A stretch of DNA of 64,000 nt from positions 170,114 through 234,113 of the forward strand of contig URKQ01000002.1 in NCBI GenBank assembly GCA_900548455.1, written 5' to 3'. This DNA is from an uncultured Clostridium sp. (GTDB taxonomy: Bacteria > Bacillota > Clostridia > Clostridiales > Clostridiaceae). The notes below the pieces were generated by a model. It was given only the letters and a program-made list of their open reading frames with translations, searched no databases and was not told the DNA's origin. Shown here piece after piece: positions 16,647 to 25,761 of the stretch. Position 1 is the stretch's first letter, and every line of letters starts with the position of its first letter. The position numbers were made by a program, and so were the translations under genes.

Positions 16647-17312
16647 TTTTCTCCATGGTGGAAGCATATAAATGTGTAAAGGTAATATTTCACCTTTTAC
16701 TTTTCCTTTAATTTCTTCAACCATATCCTCACAACAAGCTGTATATATATGAGGTATATTCAATTCCTTTGAAAGTTCTTGTACTTTCATATCGCCTTCT
16801 ATTATATCTTTCGCTGTTGTTTCATAAGATAAATTAGTATTAGATATAAAATGAGTTACCTTCAATCTTGAAGAAGTTTGAATTTCAGATAAGAATTCTT
16901 TCGTATCCATGTTGTTAGAAGTAAGTGGCCTATTACCATTTATAACAAAGAACATATCATACTCTTCTTCTCTAAAGTACCTATTATACTGTCCAAGAGC
17001 TATAGCTCCAGCATCATCGCCTCCAACATCAAAAACTACATCATAGCTTTTATCATTGAATACGCTTATTACTTCTGAAGGAACTACCATTAATTCTGCA
17101 TTTACTAAATCTGGATTAGATGCTATTACTCTTATTCCATACTTTTCTTTTAGCTCTCCTATGAGATCTCTTACACAAAAATATGGATTAACTATGTCTA
17201 AATCTACTAGAGCAACTTTTTTACCACTTTTAGCAAGGTTAATCGCATAGTTAATTGCTATTTCTGTTTTTCCACTACCAAAATGTCCTGTAAAAATTCT
17301 TATTCTACTCAT
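16635..17312 (-). CDS. P-loop ATPase of the MinD/ParA/CobQ type
   Basis: About 225 residues. Walker A variant GHFGSGKTE near the N-terminus, then KKVALVDLDIVNPYF (a switch-like aspartate segment) and VFDVGGDDAGA. This is a SIMIBI-class nucleotide-binding protein with no DNA-binding or membrane domain. It is the last gene of the butyrate kinase/phosphotransbutyrylase group, 22 nt after the kinase stop. Relatives often sit beside ferredoxin oxidoreductase genes, so a role in metal-centre or enzyme maturation is possible but unproven. The ATG at 17312 follows TAGGAGT; the longer frame lies inside the kinase gene. Confidence 0.75.
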   Translation of the reverse strand: MSRIRIFTGHFGSGKTEIAINYAINLAKSGKKVALVDLDIVNPYFCVRDLIGELKEKYGIRVIASNPDLVNAELMVVPSEVISVFNDKSYDVVFDVGGDDAGAIALGQYNRYFREEEYDMFFVINGNRPLTSNNMDTKEFLSEIQTSSRLKVTHFISNTNLSYETTAKDIIEGDMKVQELSKELNIPHIYTACCEDMVEEIKGKVKGEILPLHIYMLPPWRKQLI

Positions 17313-17334
17313 AATTTTACTCCTAATTTTACTT

Positions 17335-18405
17335 CTATTTATATTCTTTAGCTGCTTCTTGTCCTTGTAAAACTCTAAGTCCACCTTCTGCTAATGCTAA
17401 TAGTTCATCCTCTCCTGGATATACTACTACATCAGAAATAAACTCTACTCTTTCTTTTATATAATTATCTAAGTTTTTAGAATATGCAATTCCTCCTGTA
17501 AGAATTATTGCATCTACTTTTCCTTTTAGTACAGCTGCACATCTTCCAATTTCTTTAGCTACTTGATATCCCATAGCTTCAAAAACTAGTTTTGCCTCTG
17601 CATCTCCTGCTTCAGCTCTTTCATCAACAGCTTTAGCATCATTAGTGTTTAAGTATCCAACTATTCCACCTTTTCCATTGATTTTCTTTTTTATTTCGTC
17701 TTGAGTGTACTTACCGCTAAAGCAAAGTTTAACTAGATCTCCAACTGGTAATCCACCACTTCTCTCTGGTGAGAATGGTCCTTCACCATCTAAAGCGTTA
17801 TTTACATCAATTACTCTTCCCTTTTCATGAGCCCCTACAGATATTCCTCCACCTAAGTGTGCAACTATAAGGTTAAGTTCTTCATATTTTACTTCTTTTT
17901 CTTTGGCATATCTCTTAGCAACAGCTTTTTGATTTAATGCATGGAATATGCTTTTTCTTTCAATTTCAGGCATTCCAGATACTCTTGCTACTTCTTGCAT
18001 TTCATCTACTACAACTGGATCAACTATAAATGAAGGTATCTTTAAATCTTCTGCTATCTCATGAGCAATAATGCCACCTAAGTTAGAAGCATGTTGTCCT
18101 TGAACACCATTTTTTAGGTCTTTAATCATTTCAGCATTTACAGCATAAGTTCCACCTTCTATTGACTTTAAAAGGCCTCCTCTACCTACTACTCCAGATA
18201 ATTCATGAATATCAACTCCCTTTTCTTCAAGGACCTTTAATATTACATCTTTTCTAAAGTTAAGTTGGTCATATATACATTTATATTTGCCTATTTCCTC
18301 AGCTGAATGTCTTAATGTTTCAATTATAACAGGCTGATCATCATCATATATACCTATTTTTGTTGATGTAGAACCTGGGTTAATTATAAGTTGTTTATAT
18401 CCCAT
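17335..18405 (-). CDS. buk: Butyrate kinase (second copy)
   Basis: 356 residues of the acetokinase/ASKHA family. The N-terminal phosphate loop INPGSTSTKIG, the VVGRGGLL segment, the HLGGGISVGAH motif, and C-terminal ILTGGIAYSK with YPGEDELLALAEGGLRVL match butyrate kinases. Converts butyryl (or branched acyl) phosphate plus ADP to the acid plus ATP. Lies 12 nt after ptb. The paralog at 19342-20427 precedes ptb, so the two kinases bracket the phosphotransacylase and may differ in chain preference. Ribosome site AGGAGGAAA. Confidence 0.93.
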   Translation of the reverse strand: MGYKQLIINPGSTSTKIGIYDDDQPVIIETLRHSAEEIGKYKCIYDQLNFRKDVILKVLEEKGVDIHELSGVVGRGGLLKSIEGGTYAVNAEMIKDLKNGVQGQHASNLGGIIAHEIAEDLKIPSFIVDPVVVDEMQEVARVSGMPEIERKSIFHALNQKAVAKRYAKEKEVKYEELNLIVAHLGGGISVGAHEKGRVIDVNNALDGEGPFSPERSGGLPVGDLVKLCFSGKYTQDEIKKKINGKGGIVGYLNTNDAKAVDERAEAGDAEAKLVFEAMGYQVAKEIGRCAAVLKGKVDAIILTGGIAYSKNLDNYIKERVEFISDVVVYPGEDELLALAEGGLRVLQGQEAAKEYK

Positions 18406-18417
18406 TGTAATTTCCTC

Positions 18418-19320
18418 CTATCTTCCTGATACTAATGATGCTAAAGCAATAGAATTTAATTTTGTCTCTGGAGAATCTGCTCTAGATGTAACAATTACTG
18501 GTGCTGCTGCACCCATTAGTAATCCACCATTTTTAGCATCTGTAGTATATGTCAAGCACTTATATAAAGCATTTCCTGCTTCAATATTTGCCATTAATAA
18601 TATATCTGCTGCACCTGCTACAGGACTTACAATCTTTTTATGTGCTGCTGCTTCCTTTGAAAGTGCATTATCAAGAGCCAAAGGTCCATCAATGATACAA
18701 CCCTTAATTTGACCTCTTTCATTCATTTTTGATAAATTAGCTGCATCTAGTGTAGCTGGCATACTTGGATTTACTACCTCAACAGCACAAACAGGTGCTA
18801 CCTTTGGAGTATCATTATCTAGCGCATGAGCAACATTCACTGCATTTTTAATTATATCTATTTTTTCTTTTAATTCTGGATACATATTAAAAGCTGCATC
18901 AGTGATATATAAAAGTCTATCATAACCAGGAACTTCAAAAATAGCTATATGTGACATTTGCTTTCCTGTTCTAAGTCCTACTTCCTTATTTAATACAGCT
19001 CTTAAAAATGTAGCTGTATCAACAAGTCCCTTCATCATCATATCAGCTCTACCTGATGATACAAGTTTAACTGTTTCAATTGCAGCTTTACTTACATTTT
19101 TTTCATCTACAATTTCAAAGTCATTAACATTCATATTAATTTTAGTTGCTATTTTTACTATTTCATCTTTATCCCCAACTAAAATTGCATCTGCAATTCC
19201 TTGTTCTTTTGCAGCCTTTACAGCTTCAAGTACAGGTTCATCCTGTGCTACAGCTACTGCTATAGTCTTCCTATCTTGTGATTTTACCTTAGCAATTACT
19301 TCCTCAAAGGTTCTAATCAT
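18418..19320 (-). CDS. ptb: Phosphate butyryltransferase
   Basis: 300 residues of the phosphate acyltransferase family (acetyl/butyryl). Recognisable segments are MKGLVDTATFLRAVLN, the IIDGPLALDNALS loop and a C-terminal GAAAPVIVTSRADSPETKLNSIALA. Swaps CoA for phosphate on butyryl-CoA or branched acyl-CoA, making the substrate for the flanking kinases. Between the two kinase genes with gaps of 12 and 21 nt, so one transcript. Confidence 0.95.
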   Translation of the reverse strand: MIRTFEEVIAKVKSQDRKTIAVAVAQDEPVLEAVKAAKEQGIADAILVGDKDEIVKIATKINMNVNDFEIVDEKNVSKAAIETVKLVSSGRADMMMKGLVDTATFLRAVLNKEVGLRTGKQMSHIAIFEVPGYDRLLYITDAAFNMYPELKEKIDIIKNAVNVAHALDNDTPKVAPVCAVEVVNPSMPATLDAANLSKMNERGQIKGCIIDGPLALDNALSKEAAAHKKIVSPVAGAADILLMANIEAGNALYKCLTYTTDAKNGGLLMGAAAPVIVTSRADSPETKLNSIALASLVSGR

Positions 19321-19341
19321 ATTAAAATCCCCCTTCTCCTA

Positions 19342-20427
19342 CTAAAAACTTACCTCTTCATCATAAATTTTTGCTTCTTCTTCTCCATTTAGTACTCTTA
19401 GAGCACCTTGTGCTAAAGCAAGCATTTCATCTTCTCCTGGCACAATCTTCACTGGTGCTATAAAGCTTACATGTTCACTTATATAATCTGTGATTCTCTT
19501 ATTATAAGCCATTCCTCCAGTTAATATCACAGCATCTACTTTTCCGCATATTGCAGTTGCCATTCCACCAATTTCTTTACTTAACTGATATCCCATAGCT
19601 TCTAAAATAAACTTAGCTCTTTCATCACCAGCATCAATGCGTTTTTCCACTTCCCTTCCATCATTAGTGCCTAGGTATGCTACTAAGCCGCCTTCTCTAG
19701 TTATTTTATTTTTTAATTCTTGCATTGTATATTTTTTACTAAAAGCCATTTTAGCTAAATCACCAACTGGAAGTCCTCCAGTTCTTTCAGGAGAAAATGG
19801 TCCATCTTCATTAGCATTGTTACAATCAAGAATTCTTCCATTTTTTACTGGTGATACTGAAATTCCACCACCTATATGAGCTACAACAAAGCTACTATTA
19901 TTGTAATCTAAATTCTCACTCATACAAACTTTTCTTACAACTGCCTTTATATTTAAAGCATGCACTAATGATCTTCTTTTAATATCTGCCATTCCTGAAA
20001 TTCTAGTTACATCGTCTACTTCATCTACAGCCACAGGATCAACTATATAGGATGGCTTACCAATCTTTTCTGCTATCTCAAAAGCCATAATCCCACCTAA
20101 ATTCGAAGCATGTTGTCCTTGATATCCTATTAAAAGATCATCTAGCATCTTGTAAGTAACTTTATAAGTTCCACCTGGCATAGGTCTTAAAAGTCCCCCT
20201 CTACCTACAACTGCATCAAACTCACCAAGACTACAATCGTTTTCATTTAACCACGCATATATCATTTCAAGTCTCATATCCTTCTGCTGGCATATGTGGG
20301 TAAATTGCTTAATATCTTCTACACTGTGTGATAAATTTTTAGTTACTATACATTCTTCCCCTTGAAATATAGCAATCTTTGTAGATGTAGATCCTGGATT
20401 AATAACTAATACCTTTTTATTATTCAT
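19342..20427 (-). CDS. buk: Butyrate kinase (first copy)
   Basis: 361 residues, with INPGSTSTKIA, VVGRGGLL, HIGGGISVSPV, ILTGGMAYNK and VPGEDEMLALAQGALRVL, all as in butyrate kinases. First gene of the kinase-ptb-kinase operon. Catalyses ATP formation from the acyl phosphate. The sequence differs noticeably from its paralog (for example a longer LNENDCSLGEFDA region), so they look like an old duplication rather than a recent copy. A long inverted repeat lies in the 217-bp gap upstream. Confidence 0.93.
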   Translation of the reverse strand: MNNKKVLVINPGSTSTKIAIFQGEECIVTKNLSHSVEDIKQFTHICQQKDMRLEMIYAWLNENDCSLGEFDAVVGRGGLLRPMPGGTYKVTYKMLDDLLIGYQGQHASNLGGIMAFEIAEKIGKPSYIVDPVAVDEVDDVTRISGMADIKRRSLVHALNIKAVVRKVCMSENLDYNNSSFVVAHIGGGISVSPVKNGRILDCNNANEDGPFSPERTGGLPVGDLAKMAFSKKYTMQELKNKITREGGLVAYLGTNDGREVEKRIDAGDERAKFILEAMGYQLSKEIGGMATAICGKVDAVILTGGMAYNKRITDYISEHVSFIAPVKIVPGEDEMLALAQGALRVLNGEEEAKIYDEEVSF

Positions 20428-20493
20428 GATATACCCCCAGTTTTTTTATAATAAACATATCTCACTAAAGTTAATTTATATTTAGAATGTAAA

Positions 20494-20569
20494 TATTAGA
20501 ACCATGAAATATAATCTTTTATCTTTATATTTTTAATTATACATAGATAAAAAACTCATAGTTCTAATA
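20494..20569. promoter_or_regulatory. Widely spaced inverted repeat upstream of the butyrate kinase operon
   Basis: Arms TATTAGAACCATGA (20494-20507) and TCATAGTTCTAATA (20556-20569) match over 14 bp with one mismatch and flank 48 bp. A minus-strand TATAAT (20541-20536) lies in the middle. It could be paired operators or a leader hairpin of the kinase operon. Confidence 0.35.
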
Positions 20570-20644
20570 TAAAATTCTTATACATAATTCTATCTTACAA
20601 ATTATTTATACAAGTTGCAACATTTATGCTTAAATATTTACATA

Positions 20645-22249
20645 TTATTTCCAAGGTGCATATTGAGTTATTATCATTTCTGCAACTCTTAATCCATCTA
20701 CCGCTGCAGATACAATTCCTCCAGCATATCCAGCCCCTTCTCCTGTTGGATACAAACCTTTAACATTTATACTCTCACATTCCTTTGTCCTGTCTATTTT
20801 TACTGGTGCAGATGTTCTTGTTTCCATACCGGTTAAAATAGCATCCTTGCCTGCATATCCCGGTATTCTTCTATCAAATACTGGCATAGCCTCTTTTAAG
20901 GAATCTATAACAAAATTAGGTGAACACTTTCTTAAATCTGCGAAAGTAGTTCCTGGCACATATGTTGGTTTTACATTCCCAAAAGCTTTGGAAACTCTGT
21001 CTTCCATAAAATCTTTAACTAGCTGAACTGGTGCATTGTAATTGCCCCCTCCAACTTCATATGCAAGTCTTTCATATTTTCTTTGAAATTCAATTCCACT
21101 CAAAGGTGAACTACTCTCAAAGTCAGATGGAGAAACTGAAACAACTAAAGCTGAATTAGCATTTACGTTATCTCTTTTATAATTACTCATTCCATTTACA
21201 ACCACTGTATTTTCTTCAGATGCAGAAGCTACAACATATCCCCCAGGGCACATACAAAAGCTATATACACCCCTCTTGCTTGATTTTGTTGTATATGTAA
21301 GCTTGTAGTCTGCTGCTCTTAACTTTGGATGCATTGCATATTTACCATACTGATTTTCATCTATTATTGATTGTAAGTGTTCTATTCTAAAACCTACAGC
21401 AAAGGGCTTAGGTGATACTGATACCCCTCGCTTATATAGCATTTCATAGGTATCTCTAGCACTATGACCTGTTGCTAAAATTAAATTTTCACATTGAATT
21501 TTTTCATCATCTATAGTAATGCTACTTATCTTACCGTCATCAATCTCAATATCTCTTAAACAAGACGAAAATCTAACTTCTCCACCATATCTTTTTATCT
21601 TTTCTCTAATATTCTTTACAACATCTTTTAAAATGTCAGTACCAATATGAGGTTTTCCAAGATATTTAATTTCTTCCGGAGCTCCAGCATCCACAAACTC
21701 TTCAAGTACATATGCACATCTTGGATCCTTAATTCTAGTTGTAAGCTTTCCATCAGAAAAAGTGCCTGCTCCACCTTCTCCAAATTGAACATTACTATTA
21801 ACATTTAATTTTCTATCATACCAAAAACTATCTATAGATTTTACTCTTTTTTCTACTTCCTCGCCCCTCTCAACAACAAGTGGATTATATCCCCACTGAG
21901 CTAGAAGAAGTCCTGCAAATAATCCTGCTGGCCCCATTCCTATTACTACAGGTCTACTATTCATTTTTTTATTTCCTAAGATGAAATCATTTTTATAGCC
22001 TTCTTCACCTTTTTTTACATCATCGCTATGAGCCTTAGAAATTACTTTATCTTCTCCATCACATTGAATTTCTACCGCATAATTAAATTTAATATCATTA
22101 TTTTTTCTAGCATCTATAGACTCTTTCACTATACGAAATTCTTTAAAATCGTCCTCTTTTATTTTAAGCTTTTTAGCCACCCTTTGTTTTAAGGTGGCTA
22201 AGCTATCTTCATTTATATTTAAACTTATATTATTAACTCTGATTGCCAT
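20645..22249 (-). CDS. FAD-dependent oxidoreductase (COG2509-type)
   Basis: 534 residues. An N-terminal domain (~1-95) of unknown role is followed by a dinucleotide-binding fold (VVIGMGPAGLFAG at 101-113), the NVQFGEGGAGTFSDGKL segment and a C-terminal GLYPTGEGAGYAGGIVSAAVDGLR that closes the FAD site. The family is widespread in anaerobic Firmicutes, and its substrate is not known to me. It overlaps the cdaR stop by 17 nt, so it is translated from the c-di-AMP operon. Confidence 0.88.
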   Translation of the reverse strand: MAIRVNNISLNINEDSLATLKQRVAKKLKIKEDDFKEFRIVKESIDARKNNDIKFNYAVEIQCDGEDKVISKAHSDDVKKGEEGYKNDFILGNKKMNSRPVVIGMGPAGLFAGLLLAQWGYNPLVVERGEEVEKRVKSIDSFWYDRKLNVNSNVQFGEGGAGTFSDGKLTTRIKDPRCAYVLEEFVDAGAPEEIKYLGKPHIGTDILKDVVKNIREKIKRYGGEVRFSSCLRDIEIDDGKISSITIDDEKIQCENLILATGHSARDTYEMLYKRGVSVSPKPFAVGFRIEHLQSIIDENQYGKYAMHPKLRAADYKLTYTTKSSKRGVYSFCMCPGGYVVASASEENTVVVNGMSNYKRDNVNANSALVVSVSPSDFESSSPLSGIEFQRKYERLAYEVGGGNYNAPVQLVKDFMEDRVSKAFGNVKPTYVPGTTFADLRKCSPNFVIDSLKEAMPVFDRRIPGYAGKDAILTGMETRTSAPVKIDRTKECESINVKGLYPTGEGAGYAGGIVSAAVDGLRVAEMIITQYAPWK

Positions 22250-23480
22250 TAGTACTAATCTCCTCTTTTGTTGATTTCAGTTCAACATTTACAGCTTTAG
22301 GGTTTTGAGTTTTCAATTCCACATTATCAGGAATACCTGCTACTTCAACATTTAAACTATGTTTTCCTTCACTTAAGCCATTTAAGTTTACACTTGCTTT
22401 AATTTTTCCTTCGCTTATCCCTTCAATTACTGAACTTTCTCCTCTAAAAACAAGTTCTACCTCCTGGGGATTATTGCTAAGCTGCAACTTCTCTCCTAAA
22501 TTTGTATATTCAATAGGAATTTTAATTGTTTTTTCTGCAAATTTTTTAATTGAAATATTAACTTTTACAGTCTTAACATCTCCTATTAAATAAATATTTT
22601 CTGGCAAAACTAAATTTACTTCTAAAGTAGTATTATCGGTAATTTTGCTTAAATTAATTGGTTCTGTATTAATACTAGCTATTTTATCAATAGCTTCAGC
22701 TTCTCCTACTACCTCTATACTCTTTGGTATTACTTCTATAGATTCAATAGATAATGAATCTGTAATCGCTCCACTTGTCACTACATTAATAGGCAAATAC
22801 TTACCTTTATTGATTTTTGATGTAATCTCCACAGTTTCAGGATATATATTAATACCACTTACTTGATTTTTGTCTTCATCAACACCTTTTAATATATAAC
22901 TTTTAGTTAAATCAGTGTTGGCCTTATTTAAATCTATCTCTGCAATAGCTGCAGTGACTTTATTAACATATCTACCTGGCCCTGAAACAGTAGCACTTGT
23001 AACAGATAACTTATTCTCATTATTATAGTAACCTTCATCCACTTTTCCAGTAAGATTAACTTCTATAGGCACTTCCTTTTCCACGTAATTATCAACATCT
23101 ATTTTCATAAGTAATCCTTCAGGATTAACAACTGATACTCCTGTAGGAGATTCCTTCACAGTAACCTGTACCTTATTTTCACCTGGAGTTAACGCATATC
23201 CTTGTAAATCAGCTACTAGTTTAAAATCTTTATTTTTATCTAATCCAGCCAACACTGATGATGTAGCCTTTACAGATAAATTTATATAAAACTCCTGATC
23301 CTTCATTAAAACTAAGTTTCTCTCTTGTAATGTGCTTTCATTTAAAATCTGTACTGGTACATATTTAACAGTACTTGTAAGAACAGGGTCTTGACTAATA
23401 CGAATATACATCCATAATACCAGCGCAGCAACTACACAACATACTTTAATTATGATGTCTTGTTTTTTTTGCTTATCCAT
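22233..23480 (-). CDS. cdaR: CdaR, YbbR-domain regulator of diadenylate cyclase
   Basis: 415 residues. One N-terminal transmembrane helix (~9-24, KVCCVVAALVLWMYI) is followed by about four extracellular YbbR repeats of ~80 residues, each with a beta pattern ending like VEVNLTGKVDEGYY. Known role: CdaR binds and modulates CdaA at the membrane. The start overlaps the cdaA end by 31 nt. The C-terminal tail after the last repeat is serine/asparagine-rich. Confidence 0.92.
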   Translation of the reverse strand: MDKQKKQDIIIKVCCVVAALVLWMYIRISQDPVLTSTVKYVPVQILNESTLQERNLVLMKDQEFYINLSVKATSSVLAGLDKNKDFKLVADLQGYALTPGENKVQVTVKESPTGVSVVNPEGLLMKIDVDNYVEKEVPIEVNLTGKVDEGYYNNENKLSVTSATVSGPGRYVNKVTAAIAEIDLNKANTDLTKSYILKGVDEDKNQVSGINIYPETVEITSKINKGKYLPINVVTSGAITDSLSIESIEVIPKSIEVVGEAEAIDKIASINTEPINLSKITDNTTLEVNLVLPENIYLIGDVKTVKVNISIKKFAEKTIKIPIEYTNLGEKLQLSNNPQEVELVFRGESSVIEGISEGKIKASVNLNGLSEGKHSLNVEVAGIPDNVELKTQNPKAVNVELKSTKEEISTNGNQS

Positions 23481-24298
23481 GTTTTTACCCTCTCTTTAAC
23501 TGAATCCTTTTTTACTTGCCTACTTTTCATTATTTTTAAAAGCACATTTCTTAATTTTTCTTTATCATAATTTCTTAGCAACCTACCATTAATGGCTAAA
23601 GATATTACTCCTGTTTCCTCTGATACTATTATAGTTAAACAGTCTGTTATTTCTGTAATACCTATTCCTGCTCTATGTCTTGTTCCCAGTTGTTTATTTA
23701 GCTTATCATCATTAGTCAAAGGTAAAAAACATCCAGATGCAATAATTTTATCATTTCGAATAATTGTCGCTCCATCATGAAGTGGAGTATTTACTACAAA
23801 TATGTTTTGAAGCAATGCTGAAGAAACATCTCCATTTATCTTTGTACCAGTGTTAATAATATCTCCAAGTCCTGTCTTTTGCTCTAATATTATTAGAGCT
23901 CCAACTCTTTCTTCAGACAATGCCACCGTTGCATCAACAATTTCATTTACTACATTTTTCATTATTTCTTCATCTTCATACATAATCTTATCTACAAATG
24001 ATGTTCTACCTATATGTTCTAAAGCCTTTCTAATTTCAGGTTGAAAAATAATTATAATAGATATAACACTTATCGTTAATGTATTTTCTAATATCCAATT
24101 TAGCGTTCTCAGTTTTAATATATCACTTATTGGTATAAGCAAGAATATTAAAAGAATTCCTTTTAATAATTGTTCCGCTCTTGTTTCCTTTATAAGGATA
24201 TATCCCTTATAAAATATAAATGAAACTACCAATATATCTATTGCAGAAGATATAGAAAAACCTTTAAAAATATTTATAAAAGTATTGAGACTCTCCAC
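23450..24298 (-). CDS. cdaA: Diadenylate cyclase CdaA (c-di-AMP synthase)
   Basis: 282 residues. Three N-terminal transmembrane helices (~20-95) precede a DAC domain. The catalytic motifs are intact: DGA at 175-177 and RHR at 207-209. Makes cyclic di-AMP from two ATP; in Firmicutes this controls potassium and osmolyte uptake and wall homeostasis. GTG start behind AGGTGGTG. In B. subtilis the operon continues with glmM and glmS; here cdaR and a FAD protein follow instead, and glmM is 20 kb further on. Confidence 0.95.
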   Translation of the reverse strand: MESLNTFINIFKGFSISSAIDILVVSFIFYKGYILIKETRAEQLLKGILLIFLLIPISDILKLRTLNWILENTLTISVISIIIIFQPEIRKALEHIGRTSFVDKIMYEDEEIMKNVVNEIVDATVALSEERVGALIILEQKTGLGDIINTGTKINGDVSSALLQNIFVVNTPLHDGATIIRNDKIIASGCFLPLTNDDKLNKQLGTRHRAGIGITEITDCLTIIVSEETGVISLAINGRLLRNYDKEKLRNVLLKIMKSRQVKKDSVKERVKTWISKKNKTS

Positions 24299-24560
24299 AA
24301 GGTCACCACCTAACGTTATTATAAGTATTTATATTAAGATGAAATAAATATTTCTTAAATTATTATTCCAATATAATTATACACCAATCCTTATCTTTGT
24401 AATATAGAAATTACTCACTTCATTTATTAAGATGTGATTATTTTTCTATAAATATTTTTTTAATAAGCATATTTTATCCAAAACACTAATATAAAACACT
24501 AAACAAACTATATTTATCACAACTTATATATTATTAATTTACCAAAGGGGGATGCTGTAC

Positions 24561-25571
24561 TTGAATAACATATCGTCACTTTTAAAAAATAAAAATATAA
24601 AAGCATTATGTTTTCTTATCGTTGCCTTATTATTATTCTTTATAAGCTATTCAATATTTTCAAAAATAGCAATCTACAATGATAATAATTATGCTATTAA
24701 AACCATGAATAAAATTATTAAAATAAATGATTCTTCAAAATCTTTTTTAGATAACAGCGAATTAAATGTTGAAAAAGCCCTTAATGGTTTACCAGAAATC
24801 AAAACAAAGCTTACAGATTTATCTAATGAAATTAATTCAAAGACTTCAACTCTTTCTAAGGAAAACAAGAAATGTTTAGATAACCTATCAAAAGGTTTGA
24901 GTGAAAACATATTAGTTATTGAACAATTAGACGGTATGCTAAATAATCCTAGTGGAAAAGATATTGATATGGCTATTGAACATTTAAAAATATATCAAGA
25001 TTCTGCTGATAGCTATTACTGTTTATTATCAAAAAAAGGCAAAGAATATAATCTTGGAACCTGTTTATATTCTGTTATTAACGCGACTACTGACTATTGT
25101 CTTTCTTCAAATAGCACAAAAAAAATCTTAGATATTCAAACTGCTGAGAGAAACGAATATCTAAATACTTTAAATGAACTAGTTATCTCTTTAGATGGGT
25201 TAATTGTGGATTATTATGATAAAGTTATGGATTGTCGAAGTGGTAAAATGACTTATGAATTATTAGTCTCTGAAGTTGATAGTACTTCTGCAAAAATTGA
25301 TTCTGTAAAAAAAGTGCTTTTTGAATTAAAATATCCGGATAATCTTTCTAGTATAAATGCAAGCTTTTCGGAAATAGTAAACTTATATAGTGATTATCTA
25401 TACAATCTAAAATATGCCATAGTTACAGAAAATGTACGAAGAAGTAGTAAAGATATCAAAGAAAACTTTCTTGATTCTCTATATGAATCTAGTAATGACT
25501 TATTTAATACGATAGAAAAAAAACATAGTGAATTTTCAAATGACTATAAAAGTTTAAATTGCAATAATTAA
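24561..25571 (+). CDS. Unknown membrane-anchored helical protein
   Basis: I do not recognise this protein. About 336 residues: a short basic N-terminus, one transmembrane helix (~12-33, ALCFLIVALLLFFISYSIF), then a long, mostly helical, asparagine/serine/lysine-rich domain with no enzymatic motif, presumably outside the cell. It looks like the sensory module of a chemoreceptor without its signalling part. A TTG start at 24561 is 9 nt after AAAGGGGG; the in-frame ATG at 24552 touches that site. It runs against the surrounding minus-strand genes and is followed 16 nt later by a small peptide gene. Confidence 0.7.
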   Translation: MNNISSLLKNKNIKALCFLIVALLLFFISYSIFSKIAIYNDNNYAIKTMNKIIKINDSSKSFLDNSELNVEKALNGLPEIKTKLTDLSNEINSKTSTLSKENKKCLDNLSKGLSENILVIEQLDGMLNNPSGKDIDMAIEHLKIYQDSADSYYCLLSKKGKEYNLGTCLYSVINATTDYCLSSNSTKKILDIQTAERNEYLNTLNELVISLDGLIVDYYDKVMDCRSGKMTYELLVSEVDSTSAKIDSVKKVLFELKYPDNLSSINASFSEIVNLYSDYLYNLKYAIVTENVRRSSKDIKENFLDSLYESSNDLFNTIEKKHSEFSNDYKSLNCNN

Positions 25572-25587
25572 TGAGGAGATGAATTAC

Positions 25588-25695
25588 ATGAAAAAATGTC
25601 TTTTGATACTTTTAATTTTATGTAACATCTTTGTCCTTCCACCTTACAATGTTGATACACTAAATAGAGTAAACCTTACTAGAGTCGAAGTATAA
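25588..25695 (+). CDS. Small 35-residue hydrophobic peptide
   Basis: ATG at 25588 with GAGGAGATG just upstream. The 35 codons give MKKCLLILLILCNIFVLPPY and then a polar tail ending in RVEV. The first 20 residues are a basic start plus a hydrophobic helix, so it is a membrane peptide or a signal-peptide-like precursor with a tail of about 15 residues. Co-transcribed with the unknown gene upstream and closed by a hairpin. No homolog known to me; it could be a signalling peptide, a small toxin, or a subunit of its neighbour. Confidence 0.6.
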   Translation: MKKCLLILLILCNIFVLPPYNVDTLNRVNLTRVEV

Positions 25696-25710
25696 CCATA
25701 AAATATGAGA

Positions 25711-25750
25711 CTATATCAGAACTAAGCTTTTTAGCTTCATTCTGATATAG
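25711..25750. terminator. Hairpin between convergent transcripts
   Basis: CTATATCAGAA and its exact complement enclose an inner AAGCT/AGCTT stem. It lies between the peptide gene (plus) and the TPR gene (minus). T-tracts are modest on both sides, so it is a probable bidirectional terminator. Confidence 0.6.
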
Positions 25751-25761
25751 CCCCTTATTAT

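Noticed and set aside
24461..24481. A CATA-N3-TA element resembling a sporulation sigma-E/K -10 upstream of the unknown membrane gene
   Set aside because: No convincing -35 at the right spacing, and such motifs are frequent in AT-rich DNA.
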